The notes under the pieces: model-generated
Told to the model about the DNA's origin: nothing
Databases searched by the model: none
Seen by the model: the letters and a program-made list of their open reading frames with translations, nothing else
Made by a program: the position numbers and the translations under genes
Part shown: positions 34,458 to 47,460 of the stretch, piece after piece
Layout of the letters: each line of letters starts with the position of its first letter
Position numbering within the stretch: position 1 is the stretch's first letter
Source of the DNA: Vitellaria paradoxa
Taxonomy: Eukaryota; Streptophyta; Magnoliopsida; Ericales; Sapotaceae
Direction: 5' to 3'
Length of the DNA: 64,000 bases
Assembly (NCBI GenBank): GCA_019916065.1
Contig: CM034237.1
Location: 1,587,421-1,651,420 of the forward strand

Positions 34458-36567
34458 AATTAGTTGATATTTCAATTTTTGGATTACATATAATAATTAA
34501 GAAAAAATACTTAAATTTAGGAGTACTCGTCCATAACTTAATTTTTTTAGATAAATTTTTTTAATCAAAAAATTTATATATACTACTAGTGGTATTTCTC
34601 TTACTAAGATCAACCAATTTTTAAAATTTTAAGGGTGGCTGAACCATGGTATAATTTTTTTAATAAAAAATTTCATATATACGAATGGCACTTTTCAAAA
34701 CTTAGGAGGGTCATGGCCACCCCTATCCCCTAGTTTCGCCCCTGTATAAATAAAACCACACTTTGAAGTGGGATAAGGGGAATCCTTAAGTTGAAATACA
34801 ATGTTAGAAATTAAAGTTGTAGTTTCAACCCTGTAGATATTCATTCAAAAGATGAAAATATTTTCAATTTATCATTGGATAAACTTTTATAAAAATTCAA
34901 AAGTTAAAAATACAATTTCAACTCTTAAAGTTGTATTTTAACTTCAAAAACCTTCAATCCCTGATGTGTGGGGCGCCCAATCTTATTCAAAAAATTTGTT
35001 GTTTATATATATGTATTTATGCTACCTGATATACTTTCTTTAATCCATCCCAATAGCTAATATAATCTGTCTCCATTAATTGTCTACTTATAATTATTAT
35101 TTTTTCAAGACAACGCAGACTTATAAGACCGATTCAGAGGGTCGGATAACATCGTTTGAAGCCTAAGTCACATCTCAATGGAGCCTTAATAAATATAAAT
35201 GAATTTCTTATTTGAAATTTATTTTTCATTCTTTTTGAGATGTAGAAATACTAATCAAATCTTTGAATTCAATTATTATTAGTATATTTTTCTATTGAAA
35301 TAATTGCTAATTCACTAAATCATAGGTGCAACATTTTTTTATCTTAGATGAAATTTTATCAATTTTAGTTTTGAATTTTTATTCTACTGAAGCAACTGTA
35401 GGAAGCATTATCAATAATATCTTACAAACAATAAATGCATTCAAAAAAGCATAAAATATTTTTATATATTAAGGATATCAATTGAATGGTTTAATTTTAA
35501 TTTCGAAAATAAATCTAAACCATCTATATCAGTAAAATTTTTCAAATTTTAATTTTTTTTGAAGATTAACACAATATTTTTTCAAACAACATATCATTCA
35601 ACGATTTTAGTATTTTAAAACTGAATAGAAAACTATGAATATTTTCATATATTTGGAATTGTTTAAACTTGGCCAAAATTAAAGAAAGAGTAACAAAATT
35701 CTAATGATATAAATGAATTTGGGTTTTTTAAAAGTTCATTTTTTTAATTTAAATAGAGCTTTTTTTTTTTTTTAGGTAAGATATATTCATATGTGCTTAT
35801 TAGAACTTTATCAATTTGGGCCACTTAATTTACCTCATAAATAGAAACCAAAAGTTTTTTCTACTTCTCTTGAGAAGTGTCTTTTTAATTTTTGTTGGGG
35901 GCATTTAAAAAGGCTTGCTTTCTTTCTTTCTTTCTTTTTTTTTTCTATAAGAATAAAAATTTAAGTGGCATTGATTTACTTTTTTATTTTTATTTTTTAT
36001 TTTTGTTTTATGTGTTAAAAATCTCAAAACGAGAGAATAGAAAATGTTTTATTTTCCTTACTTTGATATTTTTCTTGTTTTTTGTTAAAAACTCTAAAAT
36101 AACTTTTTATTTTTCATTTCATATGTAAATTCATTTTCAGTTTTCGAAAATAAATTTTGAAAGCACAATAACAAATGAATTTTAAATTATTTTTTCATTT
36201 TCAAAAGTATAAATAAAAAATGAGTTCAAAACAGAAAATAAAAATAAAATAAAAAATAAAAAAAAACCTAAATGACTCTTAATGATTTAGACTTTTGAAA
36301 TTTTGAGGCCTTATAAAATTTGGGACCTGAAGCTGCCACTTTGATGACTCTATGGTAAGCCACCTTTTCTGATTATTAATTTATTGCCAAAATTATTAAT
36401 TTTTTAAAAGTATTCTAGCATATCTCTATATTACGATAATTACTCTTAATATTTTAATTATAAAATATTCTCACTTTCTCTAAAGACATTTTCTAATTTT
36501 AGCACCGTTGACTAAAAAGTCAGTTCCACCCCTGGTTGCATCACTATATTATAAGTAGAATTTTCTG

Positions 36568-36600
<33 letters not shown>

Positions 36601-37513
36601 TTAGATTATTTGAGTAATAGTTGCCTCATTGGCATGCATGATTGTTGAAATCTCAATAAATGTAAATCTCAATAAATTTGATACGAGGACAGTCACATGT
36701 AAAAATTTCTTTTGAGTGACCCAATCGATGATGTTAGACAGCCCTTTGCTCTCCCGCAAAAAACAAACAAACAAGCGGACAGCAAACAGTTGAGAACTGG
36801 CGGAAGTCCTAAATCCAATAGAGACAACACGATAATTGCGTGGAGCCATTAGACATGCCCTTGGTCATTGTTGGACAAGATCAAAATAATACAAAAAAGA
36901 AAAAAAAATCATAAATCGTTCTTCATTTCTATTGACCATACAAAATATTGACATTTTTCATTTTTAATGATTTAAATTGCAAAATAATAATAATAATAAT
37001 TTATATACCAAAATTTCTACAATTTTTTTTTATAAAAATACTATTTTAATGACTGACATTTAAAACTTAGAGTATGTGCAACAGAATAGGTAAATAAGCA
37101 TTTTATGTATTTTTGCTAGTAAATATGAAGAAAATCATCTGCACCAGACTCTCCAAAACCATAGCTATTTTTGCTCCTGCTGTAGTAACTCTCAATTTCT
37201 GCCAGTTACTATTCACTAGTTAAACAATTGTTTATTATTTGTTGAAGAAGACAGTGACTTTTATGAAGAAGACAATGGGTCTAATTTTAGAAAATTAATT
37301 TTTAATAGATAATAAAATGCCTAATATGGTGTGACTTGAAAAAAAACTATTAGCTAAATCTAAATGTGTACTGTTTACTAGATAATTTGACTATCCATTA
37401 GTGTACTTGCTTTAAGAGGTTGCTTATTACTTAGTTGGATGTGAAAGACCTATCGTTCAAATTAAGGTGTCCGATTCTAGGGACTAACACATGAATACAG
37501 CCCGTAAATTTAG

Positions 37514-37800
37514 CTTGGGATGTGTAAGTTTTCAATTCTTTTGTTCTGACCCGTAATTCTGCTTGGGACGTGTAAGATTTTAATCCTTTCATTCCGAGAA
37601 GAGAAAATCTCTTATCGTGTCACAATGCGTAGAAACATTGGTCACATAGCAACTAAAATCACCAAATGATTAGAAATTAAGTTGCAACTTAATTAGGACG
37701 TGTAAGATTTTAATCCTTTTGTTCCAAGATGAATAATCTCTCATCTTATTGCAGAAAGGACATTGGTATGCGACTAAAATCACCAAACGATTAGACATTA
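37514..37800. repeat. Local direct repeats around GGACGTGTAAGATTTTAATC
   Basis: The ~32-bp word appears at 37514, 37562 and 37694. The last two belong to longer units that also share ACATTGGT and ACTAAAATCACCAAA(T/C)GATTAGA, giving a second-order period of about 132 bp. Confidence 0.7.
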
Positions 37801-39412
37801 GAGGCCCTGTTATGCCGGTGTATTATGAAAGCGTGACCCTAAATTCACACACGAAAAAGTGTACACCACATTTGTATGTAGTCAAACTCTACACATGCAA
37901 GAGAATCTAGAAGAACCACAAATCTCTCTACTTCAATTCATCGCCAGAATGAGCTTTATGGTTGGCAATCTTCCATAGTCGTACGATCCGAAGCTGTTGT
38001 TTTATTAACCGAACCTCTGGGTCAAATTGCATGCAAATCGATGCACGTAAGCTATGCGTCATATAGTGTCAATACATACATGCATCTGTACACGTGTATG
38101 CATATCTTCTCCTTTCATGTGATAATTAATCGATGTAATAATAGGCCAGACCAAAGAGTTATTGACTATCAGCCGACCAACGCCAAAAATGTCTTCCCTC
38201 TCTCTCTCTCTCCTCTTTACTCTCTAAACCTCTCTCTCTCTCTCTCTTCTTCACTCTCTAACTATATATCCATCCCTTTACACTTCGACCGCCCAAAGAA
38301 AAAGCTCTTCAGTGTTTTGAATTAGCAAACCCTGAAAGTGGATTTGTGTCTTTCTTAGCCATAGCCTGTGTTTTCATTTGTTCTCAACTTTATTTTCGCT
38401 TTTTATTTAGTTTAATCTTAATTTGTATAGCTTTTTCTCCTTAATTAATTTTTGGAAGACAGTATGGAGTCCACGTACACAAAAGTGACATGTCGTGACA
38501 ATGTTGAATTATTGATTTTCCATGATTGGGTGATTGGCGCTGTTGACTCTCACGTTTTCTTTTGGAAAGTTGAAAATTTGGGGGCTGCTTTGGACAAAGG
38601 ATGTTAGGTTTTCGGATGAGACTGATTACCCTTTTTGGTGATCACTTTTCGCTGCAGTTTTGCAAGCAAACTTTTGCTGTTTGTTTGTTTGTTTGCCCCG
38701 GCTGCTAATGCCCGGGGGCTGTAAAAGTTGGCAAGACCAGAAGTGCTGTAAGTCAATTGAAATTGTTCTTTGATTAGGGTTGGTTTAGACATTAAACATT
38801 AACTATGTTCTCTATTTGGTTTATTAGATTTTAAGATTTTAATGTTTAGTTAATAATTACTCAATGCATTGCCAAAGCAATTAGGACCTTAAAAATAAGG
38901 CTTTTTCACTTGCTAAAATACTTAAAACGAGTAGAAAACATGTTTGGTTTAACTAGAGAGTGCTTTTAAATATATATATATATATATATATGTACTTGAT
39001 GGAAAATGAAAAAATATGATTTTTACATCAAATGAAAAATAGAAAATATATTTCTAATCAAACGCATTGCTCTTTGCAATAATTGATTGCTCTATGTTCT
39101 ATGTTTTTAATTTCTTTTCCCGGGAATATAATCAACTCAAATTCGGAATGGCATTATCAGAAATTGGCTTGCATGTCCTCGGCCGGGCCATATTTGGAGA
39201 AAGTCAACATTTGGTTTGAACAAATTGAAAAAGCTAATAATTTAATCTTTTAAAATAATATCAGATGGCCCTTGCTGGCTTAATTTACTTCTCTCAGACA
39301 TTACTGCCGGTGGTCCATGAGAGAGAGAGAGAGAGATGGGCTCTCCCATACTCTTTGTATTACATCACAATCTTGACAATAGCTGCTGGACGTACAAAGT
39401 CAATGACAATAT

Positions 39413-40379
39413 AGAGTTTTTTTTTGAAAATATTCTTCAAATTATTACTCTTTTTCTTATTTCATCATTAAATTATTAAACAATTATTACATTCTCGAAT
39501 TATCTAATTTTATTTTATTTGTCCAATACTAACTTTATCTATTAAATTAAAGGAAAAATTGTCATATGACCTTTTTCACCCCACCCAAAAGGTATATATT
39601 CCATCTGTACCAACAAGTGTATGTTTTTAAATATAAATTATGAATATAAATTATTAGAAATATTTTTATTAATATAATTTTATGAATTTATTTTAAATTT
39701 TAAATAGGTTTTAGATAGAAGTTTTGTTTCAAAATATATTTTTTTTAAATATAATTTTATGAATTTAAAATTATAATTTATATTCATAATTTCATAATTT
39801 AATATATATTTTTAATTCAGATTTATCTAAATTATATCATTAGCTAATATAAATGATTATCATGTGATTCAAAAATAATTTACTTTCTAATTGTTTAATT
39901 ATTTTTGGTATGGTATTTATCTAAATATAATACTTAATGATATTATTTAAATATTTGAATTAAAAAGATATATCTAAAATTATAAAATTATGAAATAAAT
40001 TATAATTTTAAATTCATAAAATTATATTTAAAAATATATTTTAAAACAAAGCAATCTATCTAAAACATATATTTAAAATTTAAAATAAATTCATAAAATT
40101 ATATTAATAAAATATATTTTAATTTATATTTAAAAACATACACTTTTGAGCGCCAAATAGAAGGAATAAATATGATTACCATTATGCCCCTGGCGGCGTG
40201 AAAAAGCTCATATGTTTCACACATGATAATTTTTTTCGTTAATTTTAATGAAGTTAGTGTTCGAACTAAATGAACGAAATTAGATAATTTGAGAATGTAA
40301 CATGTACATTTAATAGCTTGAGGACGAAATAAAAAAAAAAAAGAGGAATAGCTCGAGAGATATTTTTATAAAAAACTCT
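39413..40379. mobile_element. Foldback (long inverted repeat) element, 967 bp
   Basis: The left half is the approximate reverse complement of the right half almost to the centre near 39895. Matching words include TTACATTCTCGAATTATCTA with TAGATAATTTGAGAATGTAA, and GTGTATGTTTTTAAATATAA with TTATATTTAAAAACATACAC. Outer ends read AGAGTTTTTT and AAAAAACTCT. Arms are about 450 bp with little or no loop. I find no coding region and no convincing target duplication. It is probably a non-autonomous long-TIR DNA transposon; transcripts would fold into a long hairpin. Confidence 0.8.
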
Positions 40380-43300
40380 TGCCTTTAACTGTAGTCAAAG
40401 AAGAAAGCGCCCAACAAATGAAAAAAACAAATATTTTCCTTGAAGATCAATTAATTATTTTAAACTTAACCTGTAATTCTTTGAAATGTTAATAATTATT
40501 ATATAGGCTTAGGTTGGGGAAAAATTAGTTTTTTTTCTTCTCTCTTCTTTTTCTTTTTAACTGGTTACTAGTTAATTGTTAAAAGTCTAGTTTTTTTTTT
40601 AATTTTTTTTTTTTTGTGTTTTGGAATGGAAGTTAACTTTTTAATATTTAATTTTTAAATTTTTGTTAATTTCACATTTTGCTTTTCATGACTTAAAAGA
40701 AATTTAAAATGTAATAAGATAAATTTAATTATTAAAAAAAACCAAAACACTGAGTAATCAAAAAATTGAAAAACTACTTAGTGTTCCCAAAAAAAGTCTT
40801 AAATTGCCAGCCAACCCCACCAGAAACCTCCCGCCCAAATTGTGGGTTAGCATTTAGCACGTACAATTGCAAAATTTACCATCGTTTAGTCTCTTCCCAA
40901 TCAATATCATTATAAGTTCACTAATTAAAAGAATATTTTTGTATAGCAACTTTTTTTATTTTGCCAAGAATAGTGCAAAAGCAACATGGAAGTAAATAAT
41001 GAATAAACAGGCCAACAAATAAAAGCTCGGAAATTTAGATTTGTCTGTCAATTATGCTATAGCACTAGGATTTCCCATCAAAGGGTGGAAAAATCTTCAA
41101 TTCAATGTGTATAAGTCTCGAGATTACTACTCGGATAAGGACGTTTTTTTTTTTTTTTTTTTTCTTCCTTTGTTTTTTTGGGCAGTGGGGATATTGAAAT
41201 TACAGCTTTATCTGCCCAAGGAGGGAAAAAAAAAAAAAAAGTTTGACATAATTGTTTGCCATACGACAAATTCGTATCCGATTACTAGCATAGGATAGGC
41301 TCGAAATTACTTAGCTCCAGTCTAGTCATCTTGAGATTTTGACATTAGAGTTGATGATTTTGACAGTAATTTTAAATCAGTCTTTGCCTTCTAAGATTCA
41401 TAAAGAAGTGACATTTTGAGCAATTTATGAGCGTAAGGGTGGTCCATTAAAAAAAAAAAATTCACATCAAGATATTAGATTAAAATTTAACAATTTAAAT
41501 GTATTAATATTTTTTTAACTTAAAAAATATATGAATATATCTTATTCATTAAATTTTAATTTAACGATTCTTAATTTACTGTTAACAAGCTAGTATTATT
41601 TTGCATGTACATTATTTTTAATCACCTCGGGAAATCCCTATTTATAAAGAGAAGTCTTATTTTATAGAATTGAAATTTAGAGCACTGCATTGGTTTTCCC
41701 GAGTACTTTAAGCTCGTGAACCATATCATGAATGATTAGGGGTGGTTTGGTTTGTAAATAAATTTTAAAAATTTTTATAAATTTTTATTAATTTTATATC
41801 ATATTAATTTTTTCTTTCACTGCATGTATTACGAATTCTCAATTTATCTCAATTTATCTTACTCCAAATTCACCCTGCATATTATTGAATTCTTATTTCA
41901 TCATTACTTGCCCAAGTGGAAAGGGAATTTTTTTTTTCTTGTGAGGCGTACTAAAATAAAACATAAGTAACGACAAGAAAAGTATCTTGTTAGCTAAAAA
42001 TATGCATTGTAGATCCTATTTATTTTAATGTAAAACATTTTCTAAAATATATTTATTCATATTTTAGGAGAATATTTAAAAAAAGAATAAAAAATGTTTT
42101 CAAATAAATATTTTATATTGAATAAAATGGAGTACTAATTAAATATATTTTTAAGGTTCCGCGACGGCTTCCAAATAATGTAGTAGTTATATTTTCAAGT
42201 GCCATATATAGTGTACAGTCTAGTTTTAAACTGACAAATGACAGGCCATCTTCACAAGAAGCTAATTAATTTAAAAATTTTGGCTTTAGGTGATAAAATT
42301 GAGAATATTTTAGATTTAAGATTGCCTCAAAAAGAGTTTAGAAAGGAAATAGAAGCAAAGACTGGAAGGTTGTGAGAATGTTTCTTGGATTTGAGAATTG
42401 AAGATGCTAAATTAAAGACTAAGAGATTAAAACTAAATGTAAAAGTAAGAAAAAATGACATACTAGAATTTGAAACGCGTATGAAAAATTGGCCCTAAGT
42501 CAAATCCCATAATAGTTTATTGATGAATTTCTCAAGACATTTCAATTAACTCAACTCAACGTAAACAAAGGTGCTGTTGGATCAGAAAATTTGTCTATCA
42601 AAATCTAAAATGTGGAGTTCAATTTTAATTAGACATTTGTGAAAATAATTTTCAACCAAAATGTGTCATGAGACCAAACAACCCATATATATGTCATATG
42701 AGCCCAAGGTGATTTCAAAGGCAATCCAGTTAAAATTGACCAACCATAATGAAAAAGAAGAAGTTGAATATACTCCAAGAATGGTGAAAATTCTTTCAAC
42801 CTAGGTGAACATTGAATTGAATACCTTAAATTCGTGCAAAGACAATCTATCTATTAAAAAAAAAAAGAGTTTTATACAAGGGGAAACAAATTAAACAATC
42901 ACCACGGTAATTTCTTAAGAAATCTTAAAGCAAAACCAACAACCTGACACAAAAATCAAGATGTAACAATAAAGAACAAGAATATACCATGAGAATTTAT
43001 CTTAACCCCCATTTCATTAACTTGGACGGAAAGAAAAACTACTCTAACACCATTGAAATAGAAAATAAGCTTGTATTAAGAGAAGTAGAGAGTTCTTACA
43101 ATGTATAATAAAGGAAAGTCTTGACACCTAAAAAATAAATTTTTTCGTTTTAGATGTCACGTGGCACGACAAATAAGTCTAATTGAATTTGGAGGAGTTT
43201 AAGTCACGTGGTAGCCACATGTCTAATATGGAAATAAAGACCTGACAATTATTTGACCGCCCCAATATTAGCTGGTCTAATTGACAACCATGATTGTGGC

Positions 43301-43484
43301 TAATAATATGGAAACAAATCATTGACATTTATTTGACAGCCCAAATCATGACTGATTTGTTTGATAGCCATAATTTCCTTGTATCATATTTCTATACTTG
43401 CACAAAGCTAATATAATACAATAGGACCCTCACATAATTTTGTGTAAAAGGCAATTATTTTCAAAGTTATTTTGTTTTGTTTTA
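40380..43484. other. Gene-free DNA, then probable copia LTR region
   Basis: Homopolymer-rich at 40590-40615, 41144-41163 and 41226-41240. 40505-40800 has ends resembling the Tourist-like family (GGTTGGGGAAAAATTAG and CACTTAGTGTTCCC-like), but borders are unclear. From about 43100 to 43484 the sequence precedes a copia primer site and probably belongs to that element's LTR; I cannot fix its TG end. Confidence 0.45.
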
Positions 43485-43496
43485 TGGTATCAGAGC
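43485..43496 (+). other. Copia primer binding site (initiator tRNA-Met)
   Basis: TGGTATCAGAGC is the complement of the plant initiator tRNA-Met 3' end and is the usual minus-strand primer site of Ty1/copia elements. It lies 18 bp before the gag start codon. Confidence 0.8.
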
Positions 43497-43513
43497 CCAC
43501 AATTAACATCCCA

Positions 43514-44079
43514 ATGGCCTTTTCTAACTCTTCCACTGCTTCTTCCACCATCTCCACCAATGCTAATCTAAGCATCACCACCAATCCTTTGAGCCTTCAA
43601 TGCCTAGTCACCATTAAAGTCACTAAAGACAACTATTTACCATGGAAAGCACAGCTTCTGCCTTATTTGCGTGGCCAATGATTGTATAGCTATGTTTATG
43701 GCAGTATTCCTTGTCCTCCTACTCTTGCTCAAAAAGCCATCTCAAGTGATGCACATCCTAGCCTCACTTCCAATCCTGAGTATGACACTTGGTTCATTTG
43801 AGACCAAGTTGTTCTTAGCCTTTTAGTGTCATCCTTCTCCAAAAGTGTGATCTCCAATGTGGTTTGCTTCACAAAATCTCGAGATATGTGGAATGCTCTA
43901 GAATGCATGTTCTTTGCTTATTGCCGAGCAAATATATCTCATACCTGATGCAAACTGTCCACTCTCAAGAAGGGAAACTCCATCTCTGAATATTTTAAGA
44001 GGGCAAAATCAATGGCAGACACTTTAGCTACTGCAAGACAATCTCCCAAAGAAGAAGAATTTGTCAACTATCTCTTCTG
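43514..44079 (+). pseudogene. Ty1/copia gag remnant
   Basis: Starts MAFSNSS with a Ser/Thr-rich leader. The copia Gag region follows: KVTKDNYLPWKAQLLPYLRG, then after a stop the words GSIPCPP, DTWFI, DQVVLSLLVSSFSKSV and STLKKGNSISEYFKRAKSMA. Three in-frame stops are visible. The reading ends abruptly at EEFVNYLF, where an inverted gypsy LTR begins (44080). No protease, integrase or RT of this element is found beyond the insertion. Confidence 0.8.
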
Positions 44080-44640
44080 TGTCATGCTCCGGACCCCACA
44101 TTCTAAGTACACGAACAAAAAAACACATTATACCATTTAACAACTTTTCGTATCCCACATCAGAGTCATACACACACGCTATGGTAATAAATATAAATAA
44201 AATAAAAAAATAAATAAACTCATATTTAAATTTAAATAAATGTCTTAGTCAAAACTAACTAGGTAATAAAGCTCTAAAACAAAACCAAAAGCCTCCAAAA
44301 CTGCGCTCAAATAATTTTCTAAAAACTAAATAAAATAATTGATCTTCACTTCACAAATAAAGGTTTATTGCAATCCACTAAAAATAAATTTATAATGTCT
44401 AAAATAATTAAATAAATATTTATAAAATTCCTAATTCCCATGTTCAGCAGGCTCAACACGTGACTAAAAATCATTACTTGCATCATAAGCTTTAAGGGGA
44501 TAAGCACTAATACCACATGTGCTTGGAACCCTAATAATAACATAAATGCAATAATGCCCTCACATGCTACCAAATGAAACATCTCAACATAAACAATAAA
44601 CTCATACAACATCTTTAAAAAAATTAAATTAAGTGAAATT
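44080..44640 (-). mobile_element. Gypsy LTR fragment in reverse orientation
   Basis: It is the reverse complement of 44975-45511 with many substitutions. It begins TGTCATGCTCC, the complement of the LTR 3' end GGAGCATGACA. It corresponds to the 3' ~560 bp of the LTR at 44641-45511; the 5' ~340 bp are missing. It interrupts the copia gag, so it was inserted later than that element. Confidence 0.75.
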
Positions 44641-45511
44641 TGATGTTGTGTTTTGTTTGGGTTAGGGGTACTAAAAATATCGAGTAAATGTACCTAAGGG
44701 TTTGAAGTCTGAAAACCCGCGTAGGGGTGGTGATTGAGTCCAGTAGGCTAATAACTTACGAAGCGAGCAGATACCTAAGGGTGGTATATAATATTCCTAA
44801 GATTTTGCCTAAAGAAACAGACACCAAAATATGGTGTACATTGGTTGGGTCTTATATCTATAGGACAACCAAGTAGTATTACCTTAAAACCAAATTATTT
44901 TATTTTGATGTGTTATGTAGTATTAATAAGTGATTAAATTGTAAAAGAAGAGTAAGAAATAATTAAATTTAATTTCTTATTTAAAGATGCTGTATGAGTT
45001 TGTTGTTTATGCTGACATATTTCATTTAGTAGCATGTTAGAGCATTATTGTATTTATATTATTATGAAGGTTTCAAGCACATGTGGTATCAGTGCTCATC
45101 CTTTCACAGTTTGTGATCCAGGTAATGATTTTGAGTCACATGCTAGGCTTGCTGAACAAGGGAATTAAAAATTTTATAAATTTATTTAATTATTTTAGAT
45201 TTTATAAAATTATTTTAGTGGATTGTAATAAACCTCCATTTATGAGGTGAAGATTAATTGTTTTATTTAGCTTCTGGGAAATTATTTGGGCCCAATTTTG
45301 GAGGCTTTTTTGTTTTGAAGTTTTGTTGCTTAGTTAGTTTTGATTAAGTTATTTATTTAAATTTAAATATGAGTTTATTTATTTTATATTTTATTTATTT
45401 TTATTGCTTGATAACATGTGTGTATGGCTTTGATGTGGGACAAAAAATTGTTAAATGGTATAATGTGTTCTTTCGTTCGCGCACTCAAGTTATGGAATCT
45501 GGGGCAAGACA
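44641..45511 (+). mobile_element. Gypsy 5' LTR (plus orientation)
   Basis: Begins TGATGTTG at the junction with the inverted arm and ends GCAAGACA, followed 3 bp later by a degenerate primer site. The 3' two-thirds pair with 44080-44640. The 5' boundary is inferred from the TG and from where the inverted similarity stops, so it is less certain than the 3' boundary. Confidence 0.6.
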
Positions 45512-45514
45512 ATT

Positions 45515-45526
45515 TAGTATCAGAAC
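45515..45526 (+). other. Degenerate primer binding site (initiator tRNA-Met)
   Basis: TAGTATCAGAAC matches 10 of 12 positions of TGGTATCAGAGC and lies 3 bp after the LTR end. Confidence 0.65.
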
Positions 45527-45662
45527 CTAGGTTTAGAATACCTAGGGACATTGGATCTTTTGCTTTTAGGTGTTATGTGATTATATAACAATATGTTATT
45601 TGTGATATGTAATGTTTGTTAAGAAATTAACTTTGGTATATTCTTTTATGATTCTTTTTAGA

Positions 45663-47460
45663 GTATGCCGTCGTATGTTGCTCCAGGTGTTAGAGGTAGA
45701 GGTAGTGGCAGAGGCAGGGGTCATGGTGGAGGATGTGGTAAGGGCCGAGGCCAAGGGATTCAGCTTAGGTAGGGCCATAAAGTTCTAGTTGATGACGCTC
45801 CTGTTGCTGCGGGTGTGTCACAAGAGCAAGGGTCTCATGCTAGGGTTAAAGCAGAGGTTCCATTAGGGGTGACTCACGTGCTAGAGATACAATTTGAAAT
45901 GCCAAGTGTGTTATAGCCTAAAATTGTGGACCACAATTGTGGATGTAACACTACAATGTTTACTGGAGAAATGTAAGCAAGCCAGCCTATAGTTTCATAT
46001 GAGAAATTCAGGAGGATGAAACCTCCCACTTACTCTAGTGTAGCAAATACGAAAGAGATTGAGAGATTTTTGCACGGGAATAAGAAGATATTTGAAATAA
46101 TACAATTAAATAAAGATAAGACTGGAATCCTGCTTGTTATGTTTTAGCTGGCGGAAACTACAACAAATTGGTGAAGTACTGTGAAGGAGTCTTGTCAGGG
46201 CATCTACGCTTACTTGAGATGCTTTTAAGGAGTGTTTTAGAGACTACTTCTTCCCATAGTCTTTGAGTGATGCAAAGCTTAATGAGTTTTTGAACTTGGC
46301 TCAAGGGTCGGTATTTGTGCTGGATTATGAACGTAGGTTTACATTGTTAGCCAAATGTTAAGAAGTTGGTGTCAACTAAATGCACAAAGTGTAGATGGTT
46401 TGAGAAGGGAATGAAGCCTGCAATCAGTGTTTAAATAGTGCCATTTGGGTTTAATGAATATGAGATTTTGATTGATTGAGCAATGGTAGTAGAGAAGAAT
46501 TTGGCAAAAACTAGGGCACAAAATGAAGTTAGATAGGGTAAAACTCCACAACAAGGCAGCAGACCTAAGAAAAGACAGAGAAAATTTATATGGGGCAAAG
46601 ACTCAGTAATTTCAATAGAAGAGTATAGTCCCAACTCAATCAGCAGCACAAGTGATTCCTCACAGAGCTTTATTCTTTGTCATAACTATAGATAACCTGG
46701 CATCACCAGTATAATTGTCCTTTCAAATGTGGGCCAATTGGATCTAAAAATAGAATTGAGATAAAGTTTTGTTACACTTGTGGTCAACCGGGCCACGTGT
46801 AAAGGTATTGCTCATAGAGGCAAGGGAATGGTAGTACTATAAGACCTCCACAACTAGCTCAGTCAACAAGAGTAACAAGCTAATAGGGTCACAATCAGTA
46901 CAAACTCAAATCCAAAGAGGTGCGCAAAGTAGGGTACAGTAATACCAGATGGGTATTCCAGGTGGGTTCAACAACATTAGAGAGCTCAGGGTAGATCAGA
47001 GGAGGGTAAAAAAAAATGTAGGCCACCAACAGTACCGATTCAGGGGTGAGTTTTTACTATGGCAAAAAATGATGGACAAACAGAGTCTATATTGACTAGA
47101 GATACCTTTCTCATCTATGCTACTAGATCTGAGGTTCTTAGTGACATTGGAATATCTTACTCATTTATTGCTGAACCATTTATGTTTGTATTAAATTTAT
47201 CTGTGGATTACTTGATTCCACCATTACAAGTAGAAACACCAATTGGGGTCATTCTATGTTGAACCGACTTTGTAAGATTGTGAGATCAGTATTAGGGATA
47301 AGACTTTAGGTCGTAGCACTTGCATTTTTGATCTGATTGTGCTAGATATAGGAAGTTTTGATGTGATTCTCGACATGAACTAGCTGTCAGTCTATTAGGC
47401 GATGATATATTTTTCTAAGGGTCGGGTGATGATTACACTTGAAAGATGCAATCCTTAACT
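45663..47460 (+). pseudogene. Ty3/gypsy gag-protease remnant
   Basis: Readable in broken frames. An RGRGSGRGRG-type arginine/glycine stretch (45690-45770) opens it. The gag core has the words RRMKPPTYS and EIERFLHGNKKIFE (about 46010-46095). A CCHC zinc knuckle, CYTCGQPGHV then C after a stop, lies near 46770-46815. The aspartic protease region (47090-47400) has the ISYSFIAEPF segment, where the flap-side of the active-site loop is expected, and an IFDLIVLDIGSFDVILDMN word. Many stops interrupt it. RT and integrase do not follow; similarity ends near 47450. The R/G-rich gag start and single CCHC knuckle suggest a chromovirus or Tekay-like lineage, by inference. Confidence 0.75.

Larger units (their letters stand above)
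33254..39412. other. Long gene-free AT-rich stretch
   Basis: No coding region is supported. Seen here: a minus-strand tRNA-like motif at 33875-33948 (B-box-like GGTTCGAGATC with a weak A box), tandem duplications at 34212-34457 and 37514-37800, (TA)n at 36570-36592 and 38970-38991, a CT-rich leader-like tract at 38190-38250, and a 47-codon open frame at 38464-38607 of unknown meaning. Confidence 0.5.

Noticed and set aside
41041..41298. 85-codon frame with poly-F
   Set aside because: Produced by homopolymer runs; no domain or conserved word.
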